DNA of 42,864 nt from JBGSYJ01 sp041750915 (GTDB taxonomy: Bacteria; Acidobacteriota; Thermoanaerobaculia; Gp7-AA8): positions 1 to 42,864 of the forward strand of contig JBGSYJ010000401.1 in assembly GCA_041750915.1 (NCBI GenBank), read 5' to 3'. This document shows positions 1 to 7,292 of the stretch, piece after piece (position 1 is the stretch's first letter; the number at the start of each line of letters is the position of its first letter). The position numbers were made by a program, and so were the translations under genes. The notes beneath the pieces were generated by a model. That model saw only the letters and a list, made by a program, of their open reading frames with translations. It searched no databases and was not told the DNA's origin.

Positions 1-2
1 GG

Positions 3-1232
3 TCGCGAAGCACCGCGGCAATTCAGGAAGAACTGTCGATGAAGTCGGCGCAGATTCCAGGCATTCGTGCCATCAACATTGTTCCACCGGCGCTCCCCGG
101 TGGCGAGGGCTTTCCGGTCGATATGGCGATCCTGTCGACCGAAGAGCCCGAAAGGCTCGCCGAGTTCGCGAATCAGCTCGTCGGAACGGCGTTCGCGAGC
201 GGCAAGTTCATGTTCGCGGATACGGACCTGAAGTTCGACCAGCCGCAGGCGAGGGTCGTGTTCGACCGCGACAAGTTGCGATCGCAGGGCGTTGACATGT
301 CGCAGGCTGGTCGGGACCTGTCGGTGCTTCTCGGTGGAAACTACGTGAACCGGTTCAGCATCGGAGGCCGGAGCTACAAGGTGATTCCGCAGGTAAAACG
401 GAGCGAGCGGCTGACTGCGGACCAGCTGACTGAAATGCATGTGACGGGACCGGAAGGAAAACTCGTCCCCCTGTCGACATTCGCAACGATCGAGACGTCG
501 ACGGAACCGCGTGAGCTGAAGCGTCTCCAGCAGCTCAACGCAGTACGCATCCAGGGCGTGTTCCCCCCGGGTGTGTCGCTCGACGACGCGCTCACGGTGC
601 TCGAAGATGAGGCCGCAAAAATTCTCCCTCGGGGCTACACCATCGACTATGCCGGGGAGTCGCGACAGTTGCGAAGGGAGGGAAGCAGGTTTCTGCCGAC
701 GTTCCTGTTGTCGGCAATCCTCATCTATCTGGTGCTCGCCGCCCAGTTCGAGAGCTTCCGCGACCCGTTCATCATTCTCATGGGTTCGGTTCCCCTCGCA
801 CTCGCCGGATCCCTCCTGTTTTCATTCCTTGGCTTCACGTCGATCAATATTTATAGTCAGGTGGGTCTGATCACGCTCATCGGTCTGGTCTCGAGAAACG
901 GCATCCTCATTGTGCAATTCGCCAATCAGTTGCAGATGGAGGGAAGAGACAAGATTGCTGCCGTCATCGAGGCTGCCGGAACCCGTCTCCGTCCCATCCT
1001 GATGACTACGGCCGCAACCGTGATGGGCCACACGCCGCTGGTCTTCGCCGAAGGCGCCGGTGCGGGGGCGAGAAACAGCATCGGCATCATGCTGGTCACA
1101 GGCATGATCATCGGCACGGGCTTCACGCTCTTCGTCGTCCCGTCAATCTACGTCCTCGTTGCGCGGACGCATCGTGCCGAGGTCCTGGACGAAGAGACCG
1201 AAGCGGAGTGGACTGAGAGCCCGGCAGTCTAG
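3..1232 (+). CDS. RND-family efflux transporter, C-terminal part (5' end outside window)
   Basis: The reading frame is open from base 3 with no start needed, so this is the 3' part of a longer gene; about 410 residues are visible of a family usually over 1000 residues. It carries a periplasmic porter segment followed by the second membrane half: the stretch FRDPFIILMGSVPLALAG, then GLVSRNGILIVQFAN and RLRPILMTTAATVMG, which are typical of the hydrophobe/amphiphile efflux (HAE1, AcrB-like) inner-membrane pumps. Such proteins export drugs or other amphiphiles by proton antiport together with a periplasmic adaptor and outer-membrane channel; neither partner is downstream, so they may lie upstream. 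The stop codon is followed within two bases by a 7-bp tandem array. Substrate cannot be inferred. Confidence 0.93.
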   Translation, partial: SRSTAAIQEELSMKSAQIPGIRAINIVPPALPGGEGFPVDMAILSTEEPERLAEFANQLVGTAFASGKFMFADTDLKFDQPQARVVFDRDKLRSQGVDMSQAGRDLSVLLGGNYVNRFSIGGRSYKVIPQVKRSERLTADQLTEMHVTGPEGKLVPLSTFATIETSTEPRELKRLQQLNAVRIQGVFPPGVSLDDALTVLEDEAAKILPRGYTIDYAGESRQLRREGSRFLPTFLLSAILIYLVLAAQFESFRDPFIILMGSVPLALAGSLLFSFLGFTSINIYSQVGLITLIGLVSRNGILIVQFANQLQMEGRDKIAAVIEAAGTRLRPILMTTAATVMGHTPLVFAEGAGAGARNSIGIMLVTGMIIGTGFTLFVVPSIYVLVARTHRAEVLDEETEAEWTESPAV

Positions 1233-1234
1233 TA

Positions 1235-1278
1235 GTTCTGAGTTGTGAGTTGTGAGTTGTGAGTTGTGAGTTCTGAGT
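1235..1278. repeat. 7-bp tandem array (GTTGTGA/GTTCTGA)
   Basis: Six consecutive heptamers: GTTCTGA, then four GTTGTGA, then GTTCTGA and a partial unit. The array begins two bases after the TAG stop of the RND pump gene. No inverted partner is visible nearby. It belongs to a class of heptamer arrays of differing sequence that recur in other spacers of this window. Confidence 0.9.
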
Positions 1279-1293
1279 GGATCGGGCAGCGGT

Positions 1294-1355
1294 GTCATCC
1301 TGAGCGGCGAGGACGCCTGGCTCACGTGTCATCCTGAGCGAAGCGAAGGATCCCC
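1294..1355. repeat. two partial copies of GTCATCCTGAGCG repeat
   Basis: GTCATCCTGAGCG occurs at 1294-1306 and again from 1328, where it continues as AAGCGAAGGATCCCC to 1355. The second matches the left arm of the complete fold-back copies at 22262-22348 and 31966-32052. No right arm follows, so these are half elements. Confidence 0.85.
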
Positions 1356-1433
1356 TGAAGGCTTGCGGTGTCTCCCCGATGAAGTGCAGGCGATGTATCC
1401 TCTACGCCCAACCTCGGGTGCAAGGGAGACTTC

Positions 1434-1721
1434 ATGGCAGCTTACATCATGGTAGACATCGACGTGCTCGACCCGGAACGGTACGAGGATTACAAACGAC
1501 TCGCGACGGCCTCGATCGCCACGCACGGTGGACGGTATCTCGTCCGCGGCGGAGCCGTGGAAGTTCTCGATGGTGACTGGAACCCGAATCGCCTTGTCGT
1601 TCTGGAGTTTCCGTCTGTTGAACAGGCGAAGGGCTGGCGAAACTCTCCGGAGTACGCGGAAGCGCGGGCGATCCGCGACAGTTGCGCTCGCGCCAGGATG
1701 ATCGTCGTCGAGGGGCTCTGA
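1434..1721 (+). CDS. DUF1330 family protein
   Basis: A 95-residue protein starting MAAYIMVDIDVLDPERYEDY, with a good Shine-Dalgarno (GGGAG) about seven bases before the ATG. The pattern of an N-terminal AYIMVDI strand, a Y-x-x-Y helix, THGGRYLVRGG and RLVVLEFPS followed by a SPEYAEARAIR helix is that of the DUF1330 branch of the dimeric alpha-beta barrel (ferredoxin-like) fold. The family length is about 95-100 residues, so the gene appears complete. The biochemical role of DUF1330 proteins is not established. The gene stands between repeat-bearing spacers, and the next gene begins 67 bp on in the same direction. Confidence 0.85.
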   Translation: MAAYIMVDIDVLDPERYEDYKRLATASIATHGGRYLVRGGAVEVLDGDWNPNRLVVLEFPSVEQAKGWRNSPEYAEARAIRDSCARARMIVVEGL

Positions 1722-1745
1722 CGAGAACGCGACGTCCACGTTTGT

Positions 1746-1774
1746 GTAGGGGCGGGTTTCAAACCCGCCCCTAC
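1746..1774. repeat. perfect 29-bp palindrome, GTAG-headed REP-like hairpin
   Basis: GTAGGGGCGGGTTT, one central C, then its exact reverse complement ending in CTAC. The stem is 14 bp. Both ends carry the GTAG tetranucleotide (CTAC on the other strand), which is the recognised 5' mark of E. coli REP sequences bound by TnpA-REP (RAYT) proteins. It lies directly upstream of the ribosome binding site of the following gene. Confidence 0.85.
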
Positions 1775-1788
1775 CCGGAGGAGCAAGG

Positions 1789-3852
1789 TTGAAAAATCGA
1801 TGGGATGCATCCAGTCCAGGCGCAGAGGGGCCCTCACCCCTGCCCCCTCTCCCGCCGGGAGAGGGGAAGCTCGAGCAACTCGTCTATCAGTCGCGGCTAG
1901 TCGGAGCGGAAGAGAGTCTGGTGCTTTGGGGTGGTGGGAACAACAGCATCAAGCTCCGGGCTGTCGATCCCATGGGCAATGCCATCGACGTGATGTACGT
2001 CAAGGGAAGCGGCAGCGACATGAAGACGATCGTCGCGGCCCAGTTCCCGGCCGTGAGACTCGACTACGTGCGATCGCTCCTTCAGCGAGATTCGATGGAA
2101 GACGACGAGATGGTCGATTTTCTCGCCCGCTGCCTTCTCGATCCGAAGATGCCTCGACCTTCGATCGAGACACTGCTGCACGCATTTCTTCCCTCTGCAG
2201 CGGTGTTGCACACGCACGCCGACGCCATTCTGGGTGTCACGAACAACAGACGGCGGGAGGAGTCGGTCCGGGAGTGCTTCGGCGATGACGTATTGATCGT
2301 TCCCTACATCCGGCCGGGGTTCGACATGAGCACCCAGGTGGCGGCGCTCGCGGCTGAGTCGAGGAATGCTCGCGGGCTGGTGATGATGAACCACGGCCTG
2401 CTCACATGGGGCGATTCTCCGAAGGAAGCCTACGATCGTCACATCGAGCTCGTTTCGGAGGCGGAAGCGTACCTGGAACGACGCCGGCCGAAGTCCGCGC
2501 CGGAATCCGCGACGGAAGCATCAGTCGAGAGGATCGCCGAAGTTTCGCTCCAGATTCGCGGGGCCCTGTCGACGAGCCGTCACGTCGTGTTGCGATTCGA
2601 TGGCTCACCTGAAGCGCGAGCCTTTGCCGCGAGAGCGGATGTGGATGAACTGCTGCTTCGCGGTGCCGCGACGCCCGATCATCTGCTGCACATCGGACGG
2701 TATCCGCTCGTGCTGCGACTGGGCGATTCTGCTTCCGACTACGAAGTGATCGAACGCGCCCTGTCCGAACAGCAGTCACGCTACGAGACGTACTTTCGCG
2801 AGAACCACGAACCCGGCTCCGAGATCCTCAGCGGCGATCCTCGGATCATCGTCGCACCGGGGTTCGGGATCTGGACTGCCGGCAAGGACGCCCGCGCGTC
2901 ACGCATCGTCAGCGATATCTTTTTTCACACCCGAAGGATCATCGAGGACGCCGAAGGCGCCGGCGGTTACGAATCTCTGCCGGACCGCGAGATGTGGCGC
3001 GGAGAGTACTGGCCGCTGGAGTTGTACAAGCTGACGCTGCTCCCGAAGGACAAGGAACTTGCGGGACATGTCGCGCTCGTGACCGGCGGTGCGCGCGGGA
3101 TCGGCCGTGCCGTCGCGCTGCGGCTCGCGTCGGAAGGTGCGCACGTCGTCGTTGCGGATCTCAACCAGGAGGGCGCTCTCGGAGTGGCCGCCGAGATCAA
3201 CCGTACATTCGGACACGAGCGTGGGGCCGGCATTCGAATGGATGTTACCGATCCTGCTTCGGTAGATGCCGGGTTCAGGGATCTCATTCTGCGCTACGGC
3301 GGCGTCGATGTGGTCGTCAGCAATGCGGGAGTCGCGAAGGGTGGTGCGCTCAGCGATCTCGATGATGAGGCGTGGCATCAGTCTCTCGCGGTGAATGCGA
3401 CGGGCCACTTCTACGTAACCCGGGCGGCGATGCGCGCGATGAAGCTGCAGGGACGGGGAGGGTCGCTCGTCTACAACGCAACGAAAAATGTCACCGCGCC
3501 AGGGGCCGCGTTCGGCGCATACAGCGTTTCGAAGGCCGCCGAGGCCCAGCTTTGCAGGATTGCTGCGATCGAGGGGGCGGAGTTCGGTGTACGGGCGAAC
3601 ATGGTGAATCCCGATGCCGTTTTCGAGGACTCGCTTTTATGGCAGGAGATCGGGAAGGATCGAGCCGCGGCGCATGGGATACCACTCGAGGAACTGCCCG
3701 ACTTCTACCGTCGTCGGAATCTGTTGAAACTCAGCGTCACCGCTGAGGATGTCGCCGAAGCGGTGCTGTTTCTTGCGGGTCCCCGCTCGGCGAAAACGAC
3801 GGGCACGATGATTCCGGTCGATGGCGGTGTGCGCGAGGCGTTTCCGCGGTAG
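1789..3852 (+). CDS. bifunctional class II aldolase / short-chain dehydrogenase
   Basis: The 687-residue product has two enzymes in one chain. Residues about 28-230 form a class II (RhaD/fuculose-phosphate aldolase-like) domain: GGGNNSIKL near 48-56, metal-ligand histidines in HTHAD (H142, H144) and in MMNHG (H202). Residues about 425-687 form an NAD(P)-binding short-chain dehydrogenase: VTGGARGIG from 431 and the YSVSK catalytic pair (Y578, K582). This fusion is known as the rhamnulose-1-phosphate aldolase/alcohol dehydrogenase-like type, acting on sugar phosphates in the cytoplasm; the true substrate is unknown. The TTG start is supported by a strong GGAGGAG five bases upstream and by the family-like N-terminus KNRWDA. 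Residues about 14-27 are encoded by a dispersed GC-rich repeat, so the N-terminus is longer than usual. Confidence 0.9.
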   Translation: MKNRWDASSPGAEGPSPLPPLPPGEGKLEQLVYQSRLVGAEESLVLWGGGNNSIKLRAVDPMGNAIDVMYVKGSGSDMKTIVAAQFPAVRLDYVRSLLQRDSMEDDEMVDFLARCLLDPKMPRPSIETLLHAFLPSAAVLHTHADAILGVTNNRRREESVRECFGDDVLIVPYIRPGFDMSTQVAALAAESRNARGLVMMNHGLLTWGDSPKEAYDRHIELVSEAEAYLERRRPKSAPESATEASVERIAEVSLQIRGALSTSRHVVLRFDGSPEARAFAARADVDELLLRGAATPDHLLHIGRYPLVLRLGDSASDYEVIERALSEQQSRYETYFRENHEPGSEILSGDPRIIVAPGFGIWTAGKDARASRIVSDIFFHTRRIIEDAEGAGGYESLPDREMWRGEYWPLELYKLTLLPKDKELAGHVALVTGGARGIGRAVALRLASEGAHVVVADLNQEGALGVAAEINRTFGHERGAGIRMDVTDPASVDAGFRDLILRYGGVDVVVSNAGVAKGGALSDLDDEAWHQSLAVNATGHFYVTRAAMRAMKLQGRGGSLVYNATKNVTAPGAAFGAYSVSKAAEAQLCRIAAIEGAEFGVRANMVNPDAVFEDSLLWQEIGKDRAAAHGIPLEELPDFYRRRNLLKLSVTAEDVAEAVLFLAGPRSAKTTGTMIPVDGGVREAFPR
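1829..1866. repeat. GC-rich CCCCTCTCCC/GGGAGAGGGG dispersed repeat inside a coding region
   Basis: Starts CCCTCACCCC and contains the inverted pair CCCTCTCCC / GGGAGAGGG around CGCC. It is read in frame as GPSPLPPLPPGEG in the aldolase/dehydrogenase gene. A related copy is at 13761-13800. Repeats of this type are widespread in bacterial spacers and are often mistranslated as LTPTLSP-like peptides. Confidence 0.8.
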
Positions 3853-3872
3853 GGTCATGTGTGCAGTGCTGT

Positions 3873-4022
3873 GATATGTGGCAGGGCCCTCCGAGGCCCT
3901 GCCTCTTCCGAATCGTAAAGATGTACGACACCTGGAGCGACGACGCGGGATGAATGCTCCAACCGTCGTACATCTCTACATTTTGGAAACGGCAGGGCCT
4001 CGGAGGGCTGCCACATGTGATG
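3873..4022. repeat. 150-bp composite fold-back with 29-nt core
   Basis: Two long inverted arms surround a 29-nt core at 3933-3961. Each outer arm has its own hairpin (GCAGGGCC / GGCCCTGC on the left, GGCAGGGCCT with GGGCTGCC on the right) and the inner arms AGATGTACGAC (3919-3929) and GTCGTACATCT (3965-3975) match perfectly. The core starts TGGAGC and ends GCTCCA around a 17-nt loop. A second core with the same layout is at 35164-35192. The right arm ends one or two bases from the stop of the minus-strand gene at 4023, so the element sits between two convergent gene ends. Confidence 0.85.
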
Positions 4023-4901
4023 TCACCGTTCAATCTGCAGGGTTCCCATTTCGTTCCGCCAGTCCTCGCGCTGTTCGACGAACGGCATCGCGATGATTTT
4101 CGGAAGCGCCACGTCCTCGGGACTCTGAAATGCCGCCACGCCGATTCGCACCGTCTCCTGCGGTGTGTCCTCGCGAAAGGTGCCGTGCAGAAAATCCCAG
4201 ACACTGAAGAGGCTCGACCAGTTGCTGTCCGTTTCGTTCCGGTAATCGGAATGGTGAATTCCGTGCATCCGCGGGGTGACGACCCAGCGCGAAATGATTC
4301 GATCACGTTGCGGCGTCAGCTCCAGATTTGAGTGCTGAAAGAAGATGGACGGCATCAGCATCAGATGCCACAGCGTCATCGACAGTTCGTTGATTCCGAA
4401 GACTCTGACTACGAGCATGCGAAAGAGGACCGATATCGACATCTCGCCGAAGTGAAATCGGATCGCGGTCGACGCATCGAGATCGCGATCGACATGGTGG
4501 GCGAGGTGGAATCTCCATAGAAACGGCACCTTGTGATTGAGCCAGTGCCACCACCATAGTGTGTAGTCGAGCAGGAGAACTCCCAGAAGCGCCCGCGCTG
4601 CTGGTGTTGCCTGCAATCGGTGCAACAGGCCGAGGCGATCGCGATCTGTCCGGCGAAGCAGGGGGATGAGCAGCGCCGGCTGCAGCAGCGCCATTGAACC
4701 TGCGCTCAGAGCCGCCATCGTGAAGTTTCGCGAGGTCCTCACGCTGCGCGACTCGCGCTGCTTTCGCAGGGGACGCCGGGTCTCTGCCACGAAGATCGCC
4801 AGAAATGCGCCGCCAATGATCAGCGGGCCGACCCATGGAGAGATGAGCGGAGCTTCGCCTCGAGGTGGTGTTCGAGACGACTTGATCCTGCCGGCCTTCA
4901 C
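4023..4901 (-). CDS. sterol desaturase / fatty acid hydroxylase superfamily protein
   Basis: A 292-residue integral membrane protein with hydrophobic segments near 20-40, 60-82, 103-120 and 155-170. It has the histidine clusters of the membrane di-iron hydroxylases: HWLNH at 119-123, HLAHH at 132-136 and HGIHH at 213-217, with further histidines between (H150, H179, H190). Members insert oxygen or a double bond in sterols, fatty acids or carotenoids at the cytoplasmic membrane; the substrate here is unknown. The GTG start has no clear Shine-Dalgarno and the true start could be slightly downstream. It is divergent from the GH15 gene, 80 bp away. Confidence 0.88.
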   Translation of the reverse strand: MKAGRIKSSRTPPRGEAPLISPWVGPLIIGGAFLAIFVAETRRPLRKQRESRSVRTSRNFTMAALSAGSMALLQPALLIPLLRRTDRDRLGLLHRLQATPAARALLGVLLLDYTLWWWHWLNHKVPFLWRFHLAHHVDRDLDASTAIRFHFGEMSISVLFRMLVVRVFGINELSMTLWHLMLMPSIFFQHSNLELTPQRDRIISRWVVTPRMHGIHHSDYRNETDSNWSSLFSVWDFLHGTFREDTPQETVRIGVAAFQSPEDVALPKIIAMPFVEQREDWRNEMGTLQIER

Positions 4902-4981
4902 GGAACTGTTTTATCAGAAATCGGAGCCGACGCGCCTGCAGAGGCGACCCTGAAATCCAATTTTGTTACACTGGGCGGACT

Positions 4982-6781
4982 GTGCCGTACCAGCCGATCG
5001 AGAATTATGGGGTCATCGGAGACCTGCACACGGTCGCCCTCGTGGGGATGGATGGCTCGATCGACTTCCTCTGTTTCCCTCGATTCGACTCTCCCACCGT
5101 CTTTGCCGCGCTCCTCGGGGATGAGAATGGCGGACGCTTCAAGATCGCGCCGACCTGGGGCGAAACTCGTCAGAAGCAGCTCTACCTTCCCGACACCAAC
5201 ATCCTGCTGACTCGGTTTCTCGCCGATGAAGGCGTCGCTGAGATCTCCGACTACATGCCGATCGGCAACCATGGTCCCCAGGACCTTGTCAGGCGAGTCA
5301 AGGCCGTCCGCGGAGACATTCAGCTTCGCATGGTCTGCGCTCCTCGCTTCGACTACGGGAGAGCCTCGCATCGGACCGAGAAACGCGACGGTGAGGTTCT
5401 GTTCATCTCCGAAGGCCAGGATAAAACAGTTCTCCGGCTGCGCTCGGAGGTCCCCGTGGAAATCGTCAATGGGGATGCGTACGCGACCTTTCTGCTCAAA
5501 GCCGGCACGAGCATCTCGTTCGTTCTCGAGGATGGGAGCTTCGCCGAGTCTCCTTCAGCGGCAGACCATTACGTCTCCGATTCGTTCAAGGAGACGATGA
5601 ACTTCTGGCACCACTGGGCGCGCAAGTCCCTTTACAAGGGCCGCTGGCGCGAGATGGTCACCAGGTCCGCGCTCGTTCTGAAGATGCTCGTTTCGGCGGA
5701 GTACGGATCGATTGTCGCTGCACCAACTTTCGGGCTTCCTGAAGAGATTGGCGGGTCGAGAAACTGGGACTATCGATATACGTGGATTCGTGATGCGTCG
5801 TTCACGATCTATGGGCTGATGCGACTCGGGTACACCGAGGAAGCTGAAGCGTTCATGAAGTGGATCGAACATCGGTGCCAGGAGCTCGGCGACGCGGGAA
5901 CTCTGCAGCTGATGTACGGGATCGATGGCAATCGCAATCTGCACGAAGAGATCCTGCCGCACCTGGAGGGCTATCGAAAGTCGTATCCCGTGCGGATCGG
6001 GAACGGAGCATTCGATCAGCTCCAGCTCGACATCTATGGCGAGCTGATGGACTCGGTCTACCTGTCGAACAAGTATGGGAAGCCGATCTCGTATGACTTC
6101 TGGACAAATCTCACACGTCTGATCGAGTGGATCGGCGAGAACTGGCATCTTCCGGATGAAGGAATCTGGGAGGTTCGGGGCGGCCGCCGGGAGTTTCTCA
6201 ATTCGCGTGTCATGAGCTGGGTTGCGATGGATCGCGGCGTTCGGCTTGCGGAGAAGCGATCATTTCCTGCGCCCGTTCAACGCTGGAGAGCGATTCGGGA
6301 CGACATCTACCGCGACGTTTACGAGAACTTCTGGGATTCGGAGCTCAAGACGTTCGTGCAGTACAAGGGATCGAAGACCGTCGACGCGTCGGCCCTGCTC
6401 ATGCCGTTGGTCCGCTTCATCGGATCGAGCGATCCGCGGTGGCTCTCAACTCTCCGCGCCATCGAGGAATCGCTCGTCGAAGACTCATTCGTGCATCGAT
6501 ACAACATCGGCTCCGCAGCCGCCGATGCCCTGCCGGGCTCCGAGGGAACGTTTTCGATCTGTACGTTCTGGTATGTGGAGTGTCTCTCCCGCGCCGGGGA
6601 CGTCGACAAGGCACGCTTCTATTTCGAAAAGGCGCTCGGATACGCAAACCACCTCGGACTTTACGGAGAGGAACTGGGCCCCCGCGGCGAACATCTGGGG
6701 AACTTCCCCCAGGCGTTTACACACCTGGCGCTCATCAGCGCAGCCTACGATCTCGACCGCTCGCTCGAGGGAAAAGACTGA
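4982..6781 (+). CDS. glycoside hydrolase family 15 protein (glucoamylase/trehalase-like)
   Basis: A 599-residue protein beginning MPYQPIENYGVIGDLHTVAL, the standard opening of bacterial GH15 enzymes with a trehalase-like N-terminal beta domain. The catalytic alpha-barrel contains SRNWDYRYTWIRDASF, the glutamate in GIWEVRGG (E397, likely general acid) and the glutamate in GEHLGNFPQAF (E570, likely general base). GH15 enzymes release glucose from alpha-glucans or, in some lineages, from trehalose; sequence reading cannot separate these. There is no signal peptide, so it should act in the cytoplasm, for example in glycogen or trehalose turnover. The start is GTG with only a weak upstream GGGCGG. 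Length is usual for the family. Confidence 0.92.
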   Translation: MPYQPIENYGVIGDLHTVALVGMDGSIDFLCFPRFDSPTVFAALLGDENGGRFKIAPTWGETRQKQLYLPDTNILLTRFLADEGVAEISDYMPIGNHGPQDLVRRVKAVRGDIQLRMVCAPRFDYGRASHRTEKRDGEVLFISEGQDKTVLRLRSEVPVEIVNGDAYATFLLKAGTSISFVLEDGSFAESPSAADHYVSDSFKETMNFWHHWARKSLYKGRWREMVTRSALVLKMLVSAEYGSIVAAPTFGLPEEIGGSRNWDYRYTWIRDASFTIYGLMRLGYTEEAEAFMKWIEHRCQELGDAGTLQLMYGIDGNRNLHEEILPHLEGYRKSYPVRIGNGAFDQLQLDIYGELMDSVYLSNKYGKPISYDFWTNLTRLIEWIGENWHLPDEGIWEVRGGRREFLNSRVMSWVAMDRGVRLAEKRSFPAPVQRWRAIRDDIYRDVYENFWDSELKTFVQYKGSKTVDASALLMPLVRFIGSSDPRWLSTLRAIEESLVEDSFVHRYNIGSAAADALPGSEGTFSICTFWYVECLSRAGDVDKARFYFEKALGYANHLGLYGEELGPRGEHLGNFPQAFTHLALISAAYDLDRSLEGKD

Positions 6782-6791
6782 CGCGATTCCG

Positions 6792-7196
6792 TCAGGCCGA
6801 CTCACTCGCCTGCGGATCCCGAGGAGCGGTTGCGGACTCCGACCGGAGAGCATTCTCCGCTTCATGGAGAAGGTTCTGAAGATTGAATGGCTTTCCCATC
6901 ACCTTCCAGACCAGATCGGTGCGGAGCTTGTCGACGATGCCGGGCACGGCAGCGGTCACCACGATGATCCTTGGGGGAGGAGCATTCTCGCTGATCCAGT
7001 CGACGACCCCGACGCCGTCGGTCCTCGGCATCATGAGGTCAAGGATGACCAGATCAAAGGTGCTTTCCTGCAGCTTTGCGATGGCGTCCGCGCCGTCTAC
7101 CGACGTCTCCACTTCGTAGCCCCCTCGCGAAAAGAGATGGGACGTGAGGGTCCGTATGGCTTCGTCGTCGTCGACTACGAGAACTCGGGCCGGCAT
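6792..7196 (-). CDS. single-domain response regulator
   Basis: A 134-residue receiver domain (CheY-like) without an output domain: acidic triad DDD at 9-11, phospho-acceptor D53 in VILDLMMP, T81 and K102 in the GKP loop. The frame is open up to 7292, directly after the stop of the kinase gene, but the upstream part is low-complexity and MPARVLVVDDD is the natural N-terminus; an AGGAG lies 10 bases before this ATG. It is the last gene of a minus-strand cluster with a KaiC-like protein and a hybrid histidine kinase and probably receives phosphate from that kinase or acts as a shuttle. It ends convergently 10 bp from the GH15 gene. Confidence 0.9.
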   Translation of the reverse strand: MPARVLVVDDDEAIRTLTSHLFSRGGYEVETSVDGADAIAKLQESTFDLVILDLMMPRTDGVGVVDWISENAPPPRIIVVTAAVPGIVDKLRTDLVWKVMGKPFNLQNLLHEAENALRSESATAPRDPQASESA

Positions 7197-7292
7197 TGCA
7201 TTCACGCTCCTGCAGATCTGCTGAGGGTAATCGGGGTGCTTCGTGTGGAGCCCTGAAGCAAGACTGCTGCCACGGCTATCGTAGATAAGCAT

